The notes beneath the pieces were generated by a model, which did no database searches, had not been told where the DNA came from, and was given only the letters and a program-made list of their open reading frames with translations. Below, piece after piece: positions 1 through 8,141 of a DNA stretch of 64,000 nt. Numbering within the stretch: position 1 is the first letter of the stretch; each line of letters opens with the position of its first letter. The DNA comes from Sphingomonas faeni (GTDB lineage Bacteria > Pseudomonadota > Alphaproteobacteria > Sphingomonadales > Sphingomonadaceae): assembly GCF_024273235.1 (NCBI RefSeq), contig NZ_JANBVH010000003.1, forward strand, positions 146,332-210,331. The letters are read 5' to 3'. The translations under genes and the position numbers were made by a program.

Positions 1-255
1 GCGGTCGACGCGATGCTCGATTCGGAGTTCGCGCGGCCATTGCTGACGACGTTGCTGGTGCCGCAGATCGTCGGGCGGATCGCGACGCGCGATTGCGGGA
101 CGATCGACCGGATGCTGACGCTGCTTCAACCCTTGCCGCCCCGCAACACCGCGGCCATCGTCGTGGAGACGTTGCGGTACCTGAAATCGCAGAAGCCGCG
201 CGGCGGTGATATCGCCGCGGTGGCGATGCTGCTGTGCCCGGTGGAGACTCGCTGA
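1..255 (+). CDS. C-terminal part of an unrecognised protein
   Basis: This reading frame is open from the first base and ends in a TGA that overlaps the start of the next gene by one base (TGATG). At least 84 residues are visible. They are mostly helical-looking, rich in Leu, Ile and Ala, with a basic patch ending in Lys-Ser-Gln-Lys-Pro-Arg before the last 17 residues. I recognise no domain or motif. The overlap suggests it is translated together with the amidohydrolase that follows. Its true start lies outside the window. Confidence 0.6.
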   Translation, partial: AVDAMLDSEFARPLLTTLLVPQIVGRIATRDCGTIDRMLTLLQPLPPRNTAAIVVETLRYLKSQKPRGGDIAAVAMLLCPVETR

Positions 256-785
256 TGGATACCATCCTTCCCCCCGAACTGGTCGACGCCGCGCGTAAGG
301 TCGTCGAGCAGAACCGCGCGATCGGGCGCCGTGTCGCGGTCGCCGAGAGCTGCACCGGTGGCCTCGTCGCGGCCGCGCTGACGGAAATCCCCGGATCGTC
401 GGACGTGTTCGAAGTGGGCTTCGTCACCTATTCGAACGAAGCCAAGCTCGGCGTGCTGAAGATCAGTTCCGACGTGCTCGAAACGTTTGGCGCGGTCTCG
501 ATCGCGGTCGCGTGGAGCATGGCACAGGCCGCGTTGAAGCAGTCGGGCGCGGACATCGCCGTGGCGATCACGGGCGTGGCGGGGCCCGGCGGGGGGTCGC
601 TCAAGAAGCCGGTCGGCACCGTTGTATTCGGTCGCGCCGAGAAGGGTCGCGACCCGTCCGACGTCCATGCCGATCGCAGGGATTTCGGCGATCTCGGTCG
701 TGGCGGGATCCGGCTTCAGGCCGCGTTGTGTGCGCTCGAACTCTTGCTGCCGGACGCACCGGCCCCGGAAGACCCGGCGCCGTAA
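255..785 (+). CDS. pncC: CinA-family nicotinamide-nucleotide amidohydrolase
   Basis: Predicted 176-residue stand-alone CinA C-terminal domain, which in characterised members deamidates nicotinamide mononucleotide to nicotinate mononucleotide in pyridine-nucleotide recycling. The family signature AESCTGG lies at residues 30-36, with the expected nucleophilic serine at 32, and GVAGPGGG with the following KPVGTV is at about 108-123. The end, DLGRGGIRLQAALCALELL, is also typical. The N-terminal MoCF-like domain of full-length CinA is absent, as in many proteobacteria. The ATG at 255 overlaps the upstream stop codon. The last 70 bp overlap the 3' end of the convergent RatA-like gene. Confidence 0.88.
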   Translation: MDTILPPELVDAARKVVEQNRAIGRRVAVAESCTGGLVAAALTEIPGSSDVFEVGFVTYSNEAKLGVLKISSDVLETFGAVSIAVAWSMAQAALKQSGADIAVAITGVAGPGGGSLKKPVGTVVFGRAEKGRDPSDVHADRRDFGDLGRGGIRLQAALCALELLLPDAPAPEDPAP

Positions 786-1204
786 AGCTCGGCGGCGCGA
801 GTCTCGAACGCGCCGATCATCTTGCGCAGTGCAGCGCCGAAAACCTGGCCGGCGATCATCTCGAACATCCGGTTCTTGAACGCGAAGTCGACGGTGAAAT
901 CGACCGCGCAGCCCTGAGGCTCGGGCCGGAAATGCCATTCGTTGCGCAGATACTTTAGCGGTCCATCGACATAATCAACGTTCAGTTCGCTCGGGCGGAC
1001 CTTCTGCACGCGCGACGTGAACGTCTCGCGCAGGCCCTTGAACCCGACGATCATGTCGGCGAGCGTCTCGGTCTCGCTGTTCGAGCGCACCCGCATCGCA
1101 CTGACCCAGGGCAGGAACTCGGCATAGCGACCGACATCGGCCACCAGGTCGAACATCTGCTCAGGAGTGTAGGGCAAATGACGCGTTTCGGAATGCTTCG
1201 GCAT
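716..1204 (-). CDS. RatA/Coq10-like START-domain protein
   Basis: 162-residue protein of the Coq10/RatA group (SRPBCC, polyketide cyclase-like fold). The start [21 protein letters not shown] and the segments DYVDGPLKYLRNEW and FEMIAGQVFGAAL are typical. In mitochondria and bacteria such proteins bind ubiquinone or its intermediates and support respiratory function. E. coli RatA was also described as interfering with ribosome association, so the annotation name varies. The C-terminal tail, rich in Ser, Gly and Ala, is probably disordered. Its ATG overlaps the lipA stop codon (ATGA), so it forms an operon with lipA. Its 3' end runs 70 bp into the convergent pncC-like gene. Confidence 0.85.
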   Translation of the reverse strand: MPKHSETRHLPYTPEQMFDLVADVGRYAEFLPWVSAMRVRSNSETETLADMIVGFKGLRETFTSRVQKVRPSELNVDYVDGPLKYLRNEWHFRPEPQGCAVDFTVDFAFKNRMFEMIAGQVFGAALRKMIGAFETRAAELYGAGSSGAGASGSKSSSAHNAA

Positions 1205-2127
1205 CAGATGCGCGCAACGCCCAGCTTCGCGTCACGATTCGCCCGCAACCGCTCGAAATCATCGCCGGCGTGATAGCTCGACCGGGTCAGCGGCGACGAT
1301 GCGACCAGTAGGAAACCCTTTGCGCGCGCGATCGAGGCATAGGCGTCGAACGCCTTGGGCGGCACGAACTCGGCGACCTTGGCGTGGCGCGGGGTGGGCT
1401 GAAGATACTGGCCCATCGTCAGGAAATCGATGTCGGCGCAGCGCATGTCGTCCATAACCTGATGGATCTCCAGGCGCTCCTCGCCGAGCCCGAGCATCAC
1501 GCCGGACTTGGTGAAAATCGACGGATCGTGCTTCTTGACGCTCTCCAGCAGGCGCAGCGACGCGTAGTAGCGCGCGCCCGGGCGGATCGTCGGATAGAGC
1601 CGCGGGACGGTCTCGAGATTGTGGTTGTAGACGTCGGGACGCGCCTCGACGATCGACTCGATCGCGGCCTGCGCCTTGTTGCGGAAGTCAGGCGTCAGGA
1701 TCTCGATCGTCGTCGTCGGGTTCGACGCGCGGATCGCCTGGATCACCTTCACGAACTGCGACGCGCCGCCATCGGGCAGGTCGTCACGATCGACCGAGGT
1801 GATGACGATGTGGTTGAGACCCATCTGCGCGGCGGCGTCGGCGACGTTCTGCGGCTCCATCCGGTCGACTGCGCGGGGCATGCCGGTCTTCACGTTGCAG
1901 AACGCGCAAGCGCGCGTGCAGGTATCGCCGAGGATCATCACCGTCGCATGCTTCTTCGACCAGCATTCGCCGATGTTCGGGCACGCGGCCTCTTCGCACA
2001 CCGTCGTGAGGCTTTTCGACCGCATGAGCTCGCGGGTTTTCGCGAAGCCCGCGGAGGTCGGCGCCTTGACGCGGATCCAATCGGGCTTGCGGGCACGCGG
2101 GACGGCGATCGGGGTCATCTCGTTCAT
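1204..2127 (-). CDS. lipA: Lipoyl synthase LipA
   Basis: Radical-SAM enzyme that inserts two sulfurs into protein-bound octanoyl groups to give lipoyl cofactor, needed by pyruvate dehydrogenase and related complexes. Predicted 307 residues. The auxiliary cluster cysteines C44, C49 and C55 (CX4CX5C) and the radical-SAM cysteines C70, C74 and C77 (CX3CX2C) are all present, and the C-terminal RSSYHAGD segment contains the conserved RSSY serine. I chose the ATG at 2127 because [17 protein letters not shown] is the usual N-terminus in this order. A frame start 42 bp upstream (2169) is also open. A promoter-like sequence ends 7 nt before this ATG and no ribosome-binding site is visible. Confidence 0.95.
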   Translation of the reverse strand: MNEMTPIAVPRARKPDWIRVKAPTSAGFAKTRELMRSKSLTTVCEEAACPNIGECWSKKHATVMILGDTCTRACAFCNVKTGMPRAVDRMEPQNVADAAAQMGLNHIVITSVDRDDLPDGGASQFVKVIQAIRASNPTTTIEILTPDFRNKAQAAIESIVEARPDVYNHNLETVPRLYPTIRPGARYYASLRLLESVKKHDPSIFTKSGVMLGLGEERLEIHQVMDDMRCADIDFLTMGQYLQPTPRHAKVAEFVPPKAFDAYASIARAKGFLLVASSPLTRSSYHAGDDFERLRANRDAKLGVARI

Positions 2128-2134
2128 GGGAGCG

Positions 2135-2162
2135 AGATAGCGATGCCGGCTACCCGAGACAA
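2135..2162 (-). promoter_or_regulatory. Probable lipA promoter placed for a leaderless mRNA
   Basis: Reading the minus strand, TTGTCT (2157-2162) is followed by a 16-nt spacer and CTATCT (2135-2140), a good alphaproteobacterial -35/-10 pair. The ATG of lipA follows after exactly 7 nt (2128-2134), so transcription would start at or next to the A of the start codon. There is no purine-rich ribosome-binding site. The same geometry occurs before rnd and trmFO. Confidence 0.5.
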
Positions 2163-2234
2163 CATGCATGCGGTTTTGCGCGAGATATCACGCGTTTCTT
2201 CGGTGACTTGGTCCGGCTGCGGGATCGACCGCCG

Positions 2235-3008
2235 TCAAAGCCCGAGCGCCTTTTCCGCCACGCGCTTCACCTTCGGATCGATCGGCGGCGGGATCATCGA
2301 CACGCCGGCTTCGAGGCGATCGGCAATCACCGTCAGCGCTGCGATGCGGGCCGCCTTCTTGTCGTTGCCGTCGATCACCGTCCACGGTGCCGTTGCAGTA
2401 TCAGTGCGTGCGAACATCTCATTCATCGCCTCCAGATAGTCCTTCCGGCGCGAGCGGTTGTGATAATCGTCGAGGCCCGTCTTCCAATGCTTCCACGGAT
2501 CGTCGAGCCGCGCTTTCAGGCGACGATCCTGCTCCTTCTGCGTGGTATGGATGAACAGCTTGATCAGCGTCGTCCCGCTCTCGACCTGCTGCGCCTCGAA
2601 CGCGTTGATCTCGTCATAGCCGTGACGCCATTCGGTCTCGCTGGCCAAACCCTCGACGCGCTCGACGAGGACGCGACCGTACCAGCTGCGATCGAACACT
2701 GCGATGTGGCCGTCGGCAGGCAGCCGGTGCCAGAAGCGCCAAAGGAAATGATGTGCCTTCTCGTCCGCGGTGGGGGCTGCGATCGGCCAGACCTTGTAGT
2801 TGCGCGGGTCCCATTCGGCGGAGAGCCGCTGGATGATGCCCCCCTTGCCAGCCGCGTCCCAGCCCTCGAACATGACGATCGCGCGCGTACCGCCGACGAT
2901 ATGCGCGACCTGGATATGTTCGAGCCGCTTCTGGAGCGCAGTCAGGTCATGCTTGTACTTGCCGTCATACGCGTCGCCGGCTTCGTAGTCGGCCAGGTGT
3001 ATCGTCAT
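2235..3008 (-). CDS. ppk2: Polyphosphate kinase 2 family protein
   Basis: 257-residue PPK2-type P-loop kinase that transfers phosphate between polyphosphate and nucleotides. Walker A GWDAAGKGG is at residues 49-57 and the Walker B/lid-type motif FDRSWYGR at 105-112. A single PPK2 domain fills the protein, which suits class I or III rather than the tandem class II. Which nucleotide (ADP, GDP or AMP) it uses cannot be read reliably here. GGAG lies 8 nt before the ATG. It sits between lipA and aspS on the same strand, about 7 kb from the ppk1-ppx operon. Confidence 0.9.
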   Translation of the reverse strand: MTIHLADYEAGDAYDGKYKHDLTALQKRLEHIQVAHIVGGTRAIVMFEGWDAAGKGGIIQRLSAEWDPRNYKVWPIAAPTADEKAHHFLWRFWHRLPADGHIAVFDRSWYGRVLVERVEGLASETEWRHGYDEINAFEAQQVESGTTLIKLFIHTTQKEQDRRLKARLDDPWKHWKTGLDDYHNRSRRKDYLEAMNEMFARTDTATAPWTVIDGNDKKAARIAALTVIADRLEAGVSMIPPPIDPKVKRVAEKALGL

Positions 3009-3034
3009 GCGCTGCGCTCCATCACTCAGATTGA

Positions 3035-4858
3035 TCAGCCTGCGTTCGGCGCGACCGCCTTCGTCACGTCCTTCGGACCATCGACCGTCAGGCGAATGTT
3101 GAGTTCCTTCAGCTGCTTGGCGCTGACCGGGCTCGGCGCGCCCATCATCAGGTCCTCGGCCTTCTGGTTCATCGGGAACAGCACGACCTCGCGGATGTTC
3201 GGCTCGCCGGCGAGCAGCATGACCATCCGGTCGATCCCCGGTGCAGAGCCGCCATGCGGCGGCGCGCCGACCTTGAACGCGTTGATCATGCCGGCGAAGT
3301 TGGTGTCGACATCGGCCTGCGTGTAGCCGGCGATCTCGAACGCCTTGTACATGATCTCGGGCCGGTGGTTCCGGATCGCGCCCGACGACAGCTCGACGCC
3401 GTTGCAGACGATATCGTACTGATAGGCAAGGATATCGAGCGGATCCTTGGTTTCCAGCGCCTCCATCTCGCCCTGCGGCATCGAGAACGGGTTGTGGCTG
3501 AAGTCGATCTTCTTGGCGTCCTCGTCATACTCGAACATCGGGAAGTCGACGATCCAGCAGAATTCGAACCGGTTCTCGTCGATCAGGCCGAGATCGGCAC
3601 CGATCCGCGCACGCGCAGCGCCTGCGAGCTTGGAGGCGGGGAGTTCCTTGCCGGCGGCGAAGAAGATGCCGTCGTTCGGGCCGAGGCCCATCTCGGCGAT
3701 CAGCTTGCGGGTGGCTTCCTCGCCGTGGTTCTTGGCGATCGGGCCGCCGAGTTCGCAGTTCTTCTGCGTGATGTAGCCGAGCCCGGCATGACCCTCGGCG
3801 CGTGCCCAGTCGTTCATGTCGGTGAAGAACTTGCGGCTCTTGTCGGCGGTGTTCGGCGCGGGGATCGCGCGGACCACGTCACCGCCGGCGACGATCCCTG
3901 CGAACAGGCCGAAGCCCGAATCGACGAAGTGATGGCCGACGTCGTGGATCAGGATCGGGTTGCGCAGGTCGGGCTTGTCGCTGCCGTATTTCAGCATCGA
4001 TTCGCGGTACGGGATGCGCTTGAACGGCAATGCCGAGACCTGACGGCCCTTGCCCTGCCAGTCCGCGAACTCCTCGAACACGCCGTGCAGGACGGGCTCG
4101 ATCGCATTGAACACGTCGTCCTGCGTGACGAAGCTCATCTCGAAATCGAGCTGGTAGAACTCGCCGGGCGAACGATCGGCGCGGGCGTCCTCGTCGCGGA
4201 AGCACGGCGCGATCTGGAAATAGCGGTCGAAGCCGGCGACCATCAGCAGCTGCTTGAACATCTGCGGCGCCTGCGGGAGCGCATAGAACTTGCCCGGATG
4301 GACGCGGCTCGGCACCAGATAGTCGCGTGCGCCTTCTGGCGACGACGCGGTGAGGATCGGCGTCTGGAATTCGGTGAAGCCCTGCGCGTTCATGCGGTTG
4401 CGCAGCGACGTGATCACCTGGCTGCGGAGCATGATGTTGGCGTGAAGCCGCTCCCGACGCAGATCGAGGTAGCGATAGCGCAGGCGGATATCTTCGGGAT
4501 ATTCGGCCTCGCCCGCGACCGGCATCGGCAGCTCGCCGGCCATCGACTGGACGGTCGCGGCGGTCGCGCGGATCTCGATCCCGCCGGTCGGCAGGTTCGG
4601 GTTGACCGCTTCGGGTGCCCTTGCGGTGACCTTGCCGGTGATCGTGACGACGCTCTCGCTCTTCAGGCCCTCGATGACCTTGAAGACCGGGCCGGACACG
4701 TCGGTGACGATCTGGGTGATGCCGTAGTGATCGCGCAGATCGATGAAGACGAGGTCGCCGTGATCGCGCTTCTTGTGGACCCAGCCGGAGACACGGACCT
4801 CTTCACCGACCTGTTCGGGGCGGAGGGCGGCGCAGTTGTGGGTGCGATAGGCGTGCAT
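3035..4858 (-). CDS. aspS: Aspartyl-tRNA synthetase
   Basis: 607-residue bacterial-type class II synthetase that charges tRNA-Asp (and possibly tRNA-Asn if the organism lacks AsnRS). The N-terminal OB-fold anticodon-binding domain (about 1-105) contains [19 protein letters not shown]. Class II motif 2 is seen as [20 protein letters not shown], and motif 3 as [12 protein letters not shown] near the C-terminus. The length leaves room for the bacterial GAD insertion domain. It is divergent from rnd, and the 171-bp gap between them contains an inverted repeat. The stop of aspS is 26 bp upstream of the ppk2 start. Confidence 0.96.
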   Translation of the reverse strand: MHAYRTHNCAALRPEQVGEEVRVSGWVHKKRDHGDLVFIDLRDHYGITQIVTDVSGPVFKVIEGLKSESVVTITGKVTARAPEAVNPNLPTGGIEIRATAATVQSMAGELPMPVAGEAEYPEDIRLRYRYLDLRRERLHANIMLRSQVITSLRNRMNAQGFTEFQTPILTASSPEGARDYLVPSRVHPGKFYALPQAPQMFKQLLMVAGFDRYFQIAPCFRDEDARADRSPGEFYQLDFEMSFVTQDDVFNAIEPVLHGVFEEFADWQGKGRQVSALPFKRIPYRESMLKYGSDKPDLRNPILIHDVGHHFVDSGFGLFAGIVAGGDVVRAIPAPNTADKSRKFFTDMNDWARAEGHAGLGYITQKNCELGGPIAKNHGEEATRKLIAEMGLGPNDGIFFAAGKELPASKLAGAARARIGADLGLIDENRFEFCWIVDFPMFEYDEDAKKIDFSHNPFSMPQGEMEALETKDPLDILAYQYDIVCNGVELSSGAIRNHRPEIMYKAFEIAGYTQADVDTNFAGMINAFKVGAPPHGGSAPGIDRMVMLLAGEPNIREVVLFPMNQKAEDLMMGAPSPVSAKQLKELNIRLTVDGPKDVTKAVAPNAG

Positions 4859-4877
4859 GTGTCTCGTCTCTCATACG

Positions 4878-4954
4878 TCGTCCCAGCGGAAGCCGGGATC
4901 TCGTGCGGCAAGGGTGCGCCCTGCGACGGGAGATCCCAGCTTTCGCTGGGATGA
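4878..4954. repeat. Intergenic palindrome, GC-hairpin family (aspS/rnd)
   Basis: Two 25-26 nt arms (4878-4902 and 4929-4954) are reverse complements with about three mismatches, and each arm is itself a small hairpin of the type CCCAGC-GGAA-GCCGGG. The loop of about 26 nt is not conserved with other copies. It lies between two divergently transcribed genes, in the 5' regions of both, which is unusual for this repeat type in the window. Confidence 0.85.
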
Positions 4955-4994
4955 CGGGAATTGGATGCCTCGCGCTTCCCTTCCTCACCCGCCT

Positions 4995-5022
4995 TTGTCA
5001 AGGCGGACACGCCTCGCTATGG
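4995..5022 (+). promoter_or_regulatory. Probable rnd promoter placed for a leaderless mRNA
   Basis: TTGTCA (4995-5000), a 16-nt spacer and CTATGG (5017-5022) are followed after 7 nt by the ATG of rnd at 5030. No Shine-Dalgarno sequence is visible between the -10 element and the ATG. The spacing is identical to that before lipA and trmFO. Confidence 0.45.
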
Positions 5023-5029
5023 ACGGTCC

Positions 5030-6205
5030 ATGCATATCCACCCGCTTATCTCCGACAGTGCCACGCTCGCCAATCTGTGCGCGCGCATGGCCGACGCCGA
5101 CTATGTGTGCGTCGACACCGAATTCATGCGCGAGAGCACCTATTACCCGGAACTCTGCCTGATCCAGATCGCCGACGACAAGGAAGCCGCCGCGATCGAT
5201 CCGATGGCGCCGGGCATCGACCTGAAGCCGTTGCTCGACCTGCTCGTCGAGAATCACGATGTGCTGAAGGTGGTCCATGCCGGCGGTCAGGATATCGAGA
5301 TCGTCTATAATTTGACCGGCAAGACGCCCTTCCCGCTGTTCGACACGCAGGTCGCGGCGATGGCGCTGGGGCAAGGCGAGCAGATCGGCTATTCGAACCT
5401 CGTCGACAGCTGGCTAGGCATCGCGGTCGACAAGGGCGCGCGGTTTACCGACTGGGCGCGGCGGCCGCTGGACGAGCGGCAGATCGAATATGCGATCGGC
5501 GACGTCACGCATCTGTCGAAGATCTTCCCGAAGATGCTGGAGCGGTTGCGCAAGACGGGGCGCGGGGTGTGGCTCGACCAGGAGATGGAGCGGCTCGGCG
5601 ATATCGCGAATTACGCGAACGATCCCGATCTGGCGTGGAAGCGCGTGCGGATTTCGGGGCGCAAGCCCGAGGTGCTGGGGCGACTGAAGGCGCTGGCGCG
5701 GTGGCGTGAACTGGAGGCGCAGGCGAAGGACTTGCCGCGCGGCCGGATCGTCAAGGACGAGACGCTGGGCGACATGGCGGGGCATCCGCCGCGCAAACAG
5801 GCCGACCTAGCGCGCGTGCGTGGGTTGTCGGCGACATGGGCAGGCAACGACATCGGCGGACGGCTGATGGCCGCGATCGAGAGTGCGCAGCCGCTTGGCG
5901 AGGACGAGCTGCCGCCGCGCGACGATCGCAAGCCGGGGCTCGGCAAGGAGGGATCGCTGGTCGCGGACCTCTTGAAGCTGCTGCTCAAGATCCGCTCGCG
6001 AGACATTGATGTCGCGTCGAAATTGTTGGCGCGGACGGATGAACTCGAAGCCCTCGCGGCGGGCGTTCGCACCGGGCTGCCGATGCTGGAGGGCTGGCGG
6101 TTCGATCAGTTCGGGCGCGATGCACTCGATCTGGTCGAGGGACGACTGGCGTTTGCGGTCATTGGCGGCAAGCTGAAGATGACACGTACGGAGGATGCCG
6201 CATGA
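5030..6205 (+). CDS. rnd: Ribonuclease D
   Basis: 391-residue 3'-to-5' exoribonuclease of the DEDD superfamily involved in tRNA 3'-end maturation. The exonuclease I motif VDTEFMRE has D29 and E31, the second is HAGGQDIEIV, and the third is seen as YAIGDVTHL. The C-terminal half holds the HRDC helices, with GRIVKDETLGDMA. The ATG at 5030 is preferred over one at 4961 in the same frame because homologues start MHIHPLISD and a promoter ends just before it. The last 4 bp overlap the following lipoprotein gene (ATGA). Confidence 0.93.
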   Translation: MHIHPLISDSATLANLCARMADADYVCVDTEFMRESTYYPELCLIQIADDKEAAAIDPMAPGIDLKPLLDLLVENHDVLKVVHAGGQDIEIVYNLTGKTPFPLFDTQVAAMALGQGEQIGYSNLVDSWLGIAVDKGARFTDWARRPLDERQIEYAIGDVTHLSKIFPKMLERLRKTGRGVWLDQEMERLGDIANYANDPDLAWKRVRISGRKPEVLGRLKALARWRELEAQAKDLPRGRIVKDETLGDMAGHPPRKQADLARVRGLSATWAGNDIGGRLMAAIESAQPLGEDELPPRDDRKPGLGKEGSLVADLLKLLLKIRSRDIDVASKLLARTDELEALAAGVRTGLPMLEGWRFDQFGRDALDLVEGRLAFAVIGGKLKMTRTEDAA

Positions 6206-6498
6206 AAGTCGTTCTTGTCGCAGCCTTGCTGGCTTCGGCGGCGTGTACGCCGGTCGAGATGCGCGGTGAGTCGCCGGCCGCTCCGCCGGTTGCGGCCGCG
6301 TGCAATGCCGATTCGCTGGGTGATCTGGTCGGGAAGCGCGCGAGCGATGCCCGGGCGGACGTGATGCAGACTCGGTCGGGCTCGCGGACGCTCCGCTGGA
6401 TCGCGCCGAATACGGCGGTCACGATGGATTTCCGGCCTGACCGGCTGAATGTGTACGTCGACGCGAAGGGCCGGATCGAGCGTTTTACCTGCGCTTGA
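6202..6498 (+). CDS. I78-family peptidase-inhibitor-like lipoprotein
   Basis: 98-residue small secreted protein. The N-terminus MKVVLVAALLASAAC looks like a lipoprotein signal with the acceptor Cys at 15. The rest resembles the I78 (Elastase inhibitor AFLEI-like) family: a conserved Cys followed by a helix, then WIAPNTAVTMDFRPDRLNVY and a terminal Gly-Arg-Ile-Glu-Arg-Phe-Thr-Cys. Members of this fold inhibit serine peptidases, but many bacterial copies are untested. The gene starts inside the rnd stop codon, so it is probably co-translated with rnd, although no functional link is known. Confidence 0.75.
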   Translation: MKVVLVAALLASAACTPVEMRGESPAAPPVAAACNADSLGDLVGKRASDARADVMQTRSGSRTLRWIAPNTAVTMDFRPDRLNVYVDAKGRIERFTCA

Positions 6499-6510
6499 GT
6501 CTGCTCGGTA

Positions 6511-6627
6511 TCCTCCCCTTGCAGGGGAGGTGGCTGGCACTTGCCAGACGGAGGGGTGCCTCCCTCTCGATAGCGCGATACCCCTCCGTCAGTCCTGCGG
6601 ACTGCCACCTCCCCTGCCAGGGGAGGA
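6511..6627. repeat. Intergenic palindrome, CCTCCCC-AGGTGGC family
   Basis: A 117-bp element between the convergent 3' ends of the I78-like gene and ppx. Arms at 6511-6557 and 6580-6627 are reverse complements at their outer (TCCTCCCCTGGCAGGGGAGG) and inner (ACGGAGGGGT) ends. The middle of each arm differs but is itself a short hairpin (TGGCACTTGCCA on the left). A second copy lies at 38624-38744. Confidence 0.88.
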
Positions 6628-6629
6628 AT

Positions 6630-8141
6630 TTAGCTGAGTGCCAACGAGGGTTTGCGACTTAACGCCGTCGCCAGCGCGGTGTGCCGACGTTCTACCGCTT
6701 CGCCGTAAAGGCCGCGATCGTCTGGGCGTAGCGTCAGGGTCAAGAACACGCCGTCGTCGGAAAGGCTGGAGCGCTTAAGCGGACCGGCCAAGCCTCCGCT
6801 CATACGCTGGCCGAGGCGCATCGCGAGTCCCCAGGCCGTTGCGCTTTTCACAGCTGCCGGCGTTGCGAGTCGCCCAACCGGATCCGCCGCCGCCAAATCT
6901 CCGCCGAGGCTCGTGTAGAGCGCTTGGGCGAGCATTCCCCGGCCCGGGGCGTCGATTGCTACCCAATTGCCGTGGAGCGCGATCTCGACGCCGCGTTCGG
7001 CGCGGAACTCGGGGTTGGCGCGCCAGCCTACGTCGGCGAGGAGGCAGGCGGTGTGGCGGATGCGCGCCAGCGCAGGCGCTTCGGTCACGAACAACGGGGC
7101 GATCCAGCGGTCGAGCAGGTCGCCATGCTCGGGAAAGCGACCCAGGAGACGCCCTTCTTCACGGGCGGCGACGATCAGCGGGTCGAGTACGCGGGTCTTG
7201 GGCTCCAAGTCGCCGTAGAGCAGCCCTTCGCGCAGGCCGTATGCCGATACCACTGTCGTCTTGCTGCCGAGCTGGCGCATCAGCACACCGAGCAGCGCGG
7301 CGGCGTCGGCCAGCGTGGACGTACGGCCGGACGAAAGACCGGGGATTGCCTTCAGGCGCGGCTTCGAGAGCTGCGGAATCGTGCGGCTGAGCCGGGTGAT
7401 CGTCGCGGCGGTCATCGGATACTGGTGGATGATCGGCAGCGGATAGTCCGACAGCTCCATGTCCAGACGCGCCAGCGCGCGCCACGATCCACCGACGAGA
7501 TACAGCGGAAGTCCCTGCCCCTTCGCCGTCCAGCCAGCCTCGCGAACCAGCCGCGCGACGTAGCGTTCGAGCACCTTGCCACGCTTTGCGCGAAGCGGGC
7601 CGATACGGAGGACACCGAGCGGGAACGAGACGCGGTCCTCAATCCTGCCGCGGCGGACGCGGACGAGTTCCAGGCTGCCACCGCCAAGATCGCCGACGAT
7701 GCCGTCCGCATCGGGGATCGCCGATAGGACGCCGTAGCCGGCGGCGCTGGCCTCCTGTTCGCCCGAGAGCGTCTCGACCTTGAGTCCTAGTTGTTCAGCT
7801 GTAGCAATGAGTTCGCCGCCGTTCTTCGCATCACGTACCGCTGCCGTCGCGACCGTGCGGAGCGTGGAGCATTCCATTTCCTTGGCCACGGCGGCGAACC
7901 GCGCGAGGGCGACGCGCGCCGTCTTCAGCGCCGACTTCTCGATCGCGCCCGTCGCCGCGAGCCCGCGTCCGAGCCCGGCCAGAACCTTCTCGTTGAACCG
8001 GATCGCGGGCAGGCGTGGCGGGCCCTGATACACGACCAGGCGGATCGAGTTCGAGCCGATGTCGATGATCCCCGTACGCGGGTGATCGTCGGTTTCGGCC
8101 TTGGGCGTGGAATTACCGAACAGGATATTCGTGACGCTCAT
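6630..8141 (-). CDS. ppx: Ppx/GppA exopolyphosphatase
   Basis: 503-residue member of the Ppx/GppA phosphatase family, which removes terminal phosphates from polyphosphate (and pppGpp in GppA). The ASKHA-fold phosphate 1 motif IDIGSNSIRL is at residues 26-35, and the phosphate 2 motif GDLGGGSLELV follows in the first half. The C-terminal half matches the Ppx helical domain. The gene directly follows ppk1, and its ATG overlaps the ppk1 stop (ATGA). The two would make and degrade the same polymer from one transcript. Whether the enzyme also hydrolyses pppGpp cannot be told. Confidence 0.92.
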   Translation of the reverse strand: MSVTNILFGNSTPKAETDDHPRTGIIDIGSNSIRLVVYQGPPRLPAIRFNEKVLAGLGRGLAATGAIEKSALKTARVALARFAAVAKEMECSTLRTVATAAVRDAKNGGELIATAEQLGLKVETLSGEQEASAAGYGVLSAIPDADGIVGDLGGGSLELVRVRRGRIEDRVSFPLGVLRIGPLRAKRGKVLERYVARLVREAGWTAKGQGLPLYLVGGSWRALARLDMELSDYPLPIIHQYPMTAATITRLSRTIPQLSKPRLKAIPGLSSGRTSTLADAAALLGVLMRQLGSKTTVVSAYGLREGLLYGDLEPKTRVLDPLIVAAREEGRLLGRFPEHGDLLDRWIAPLFVTEAPALARIRHTACLLADVGWRANPEFRAERGVEIALHGNWVAIDAPGRGMLAQALYTSLGGDLAAADPVGRLATPAAVKSATAWGLAMRLGQRMSGGLAGPLKRSSLSDDGVFLTLTLRPDDRGLYGEAVERRHTALATALSRKPSLALS

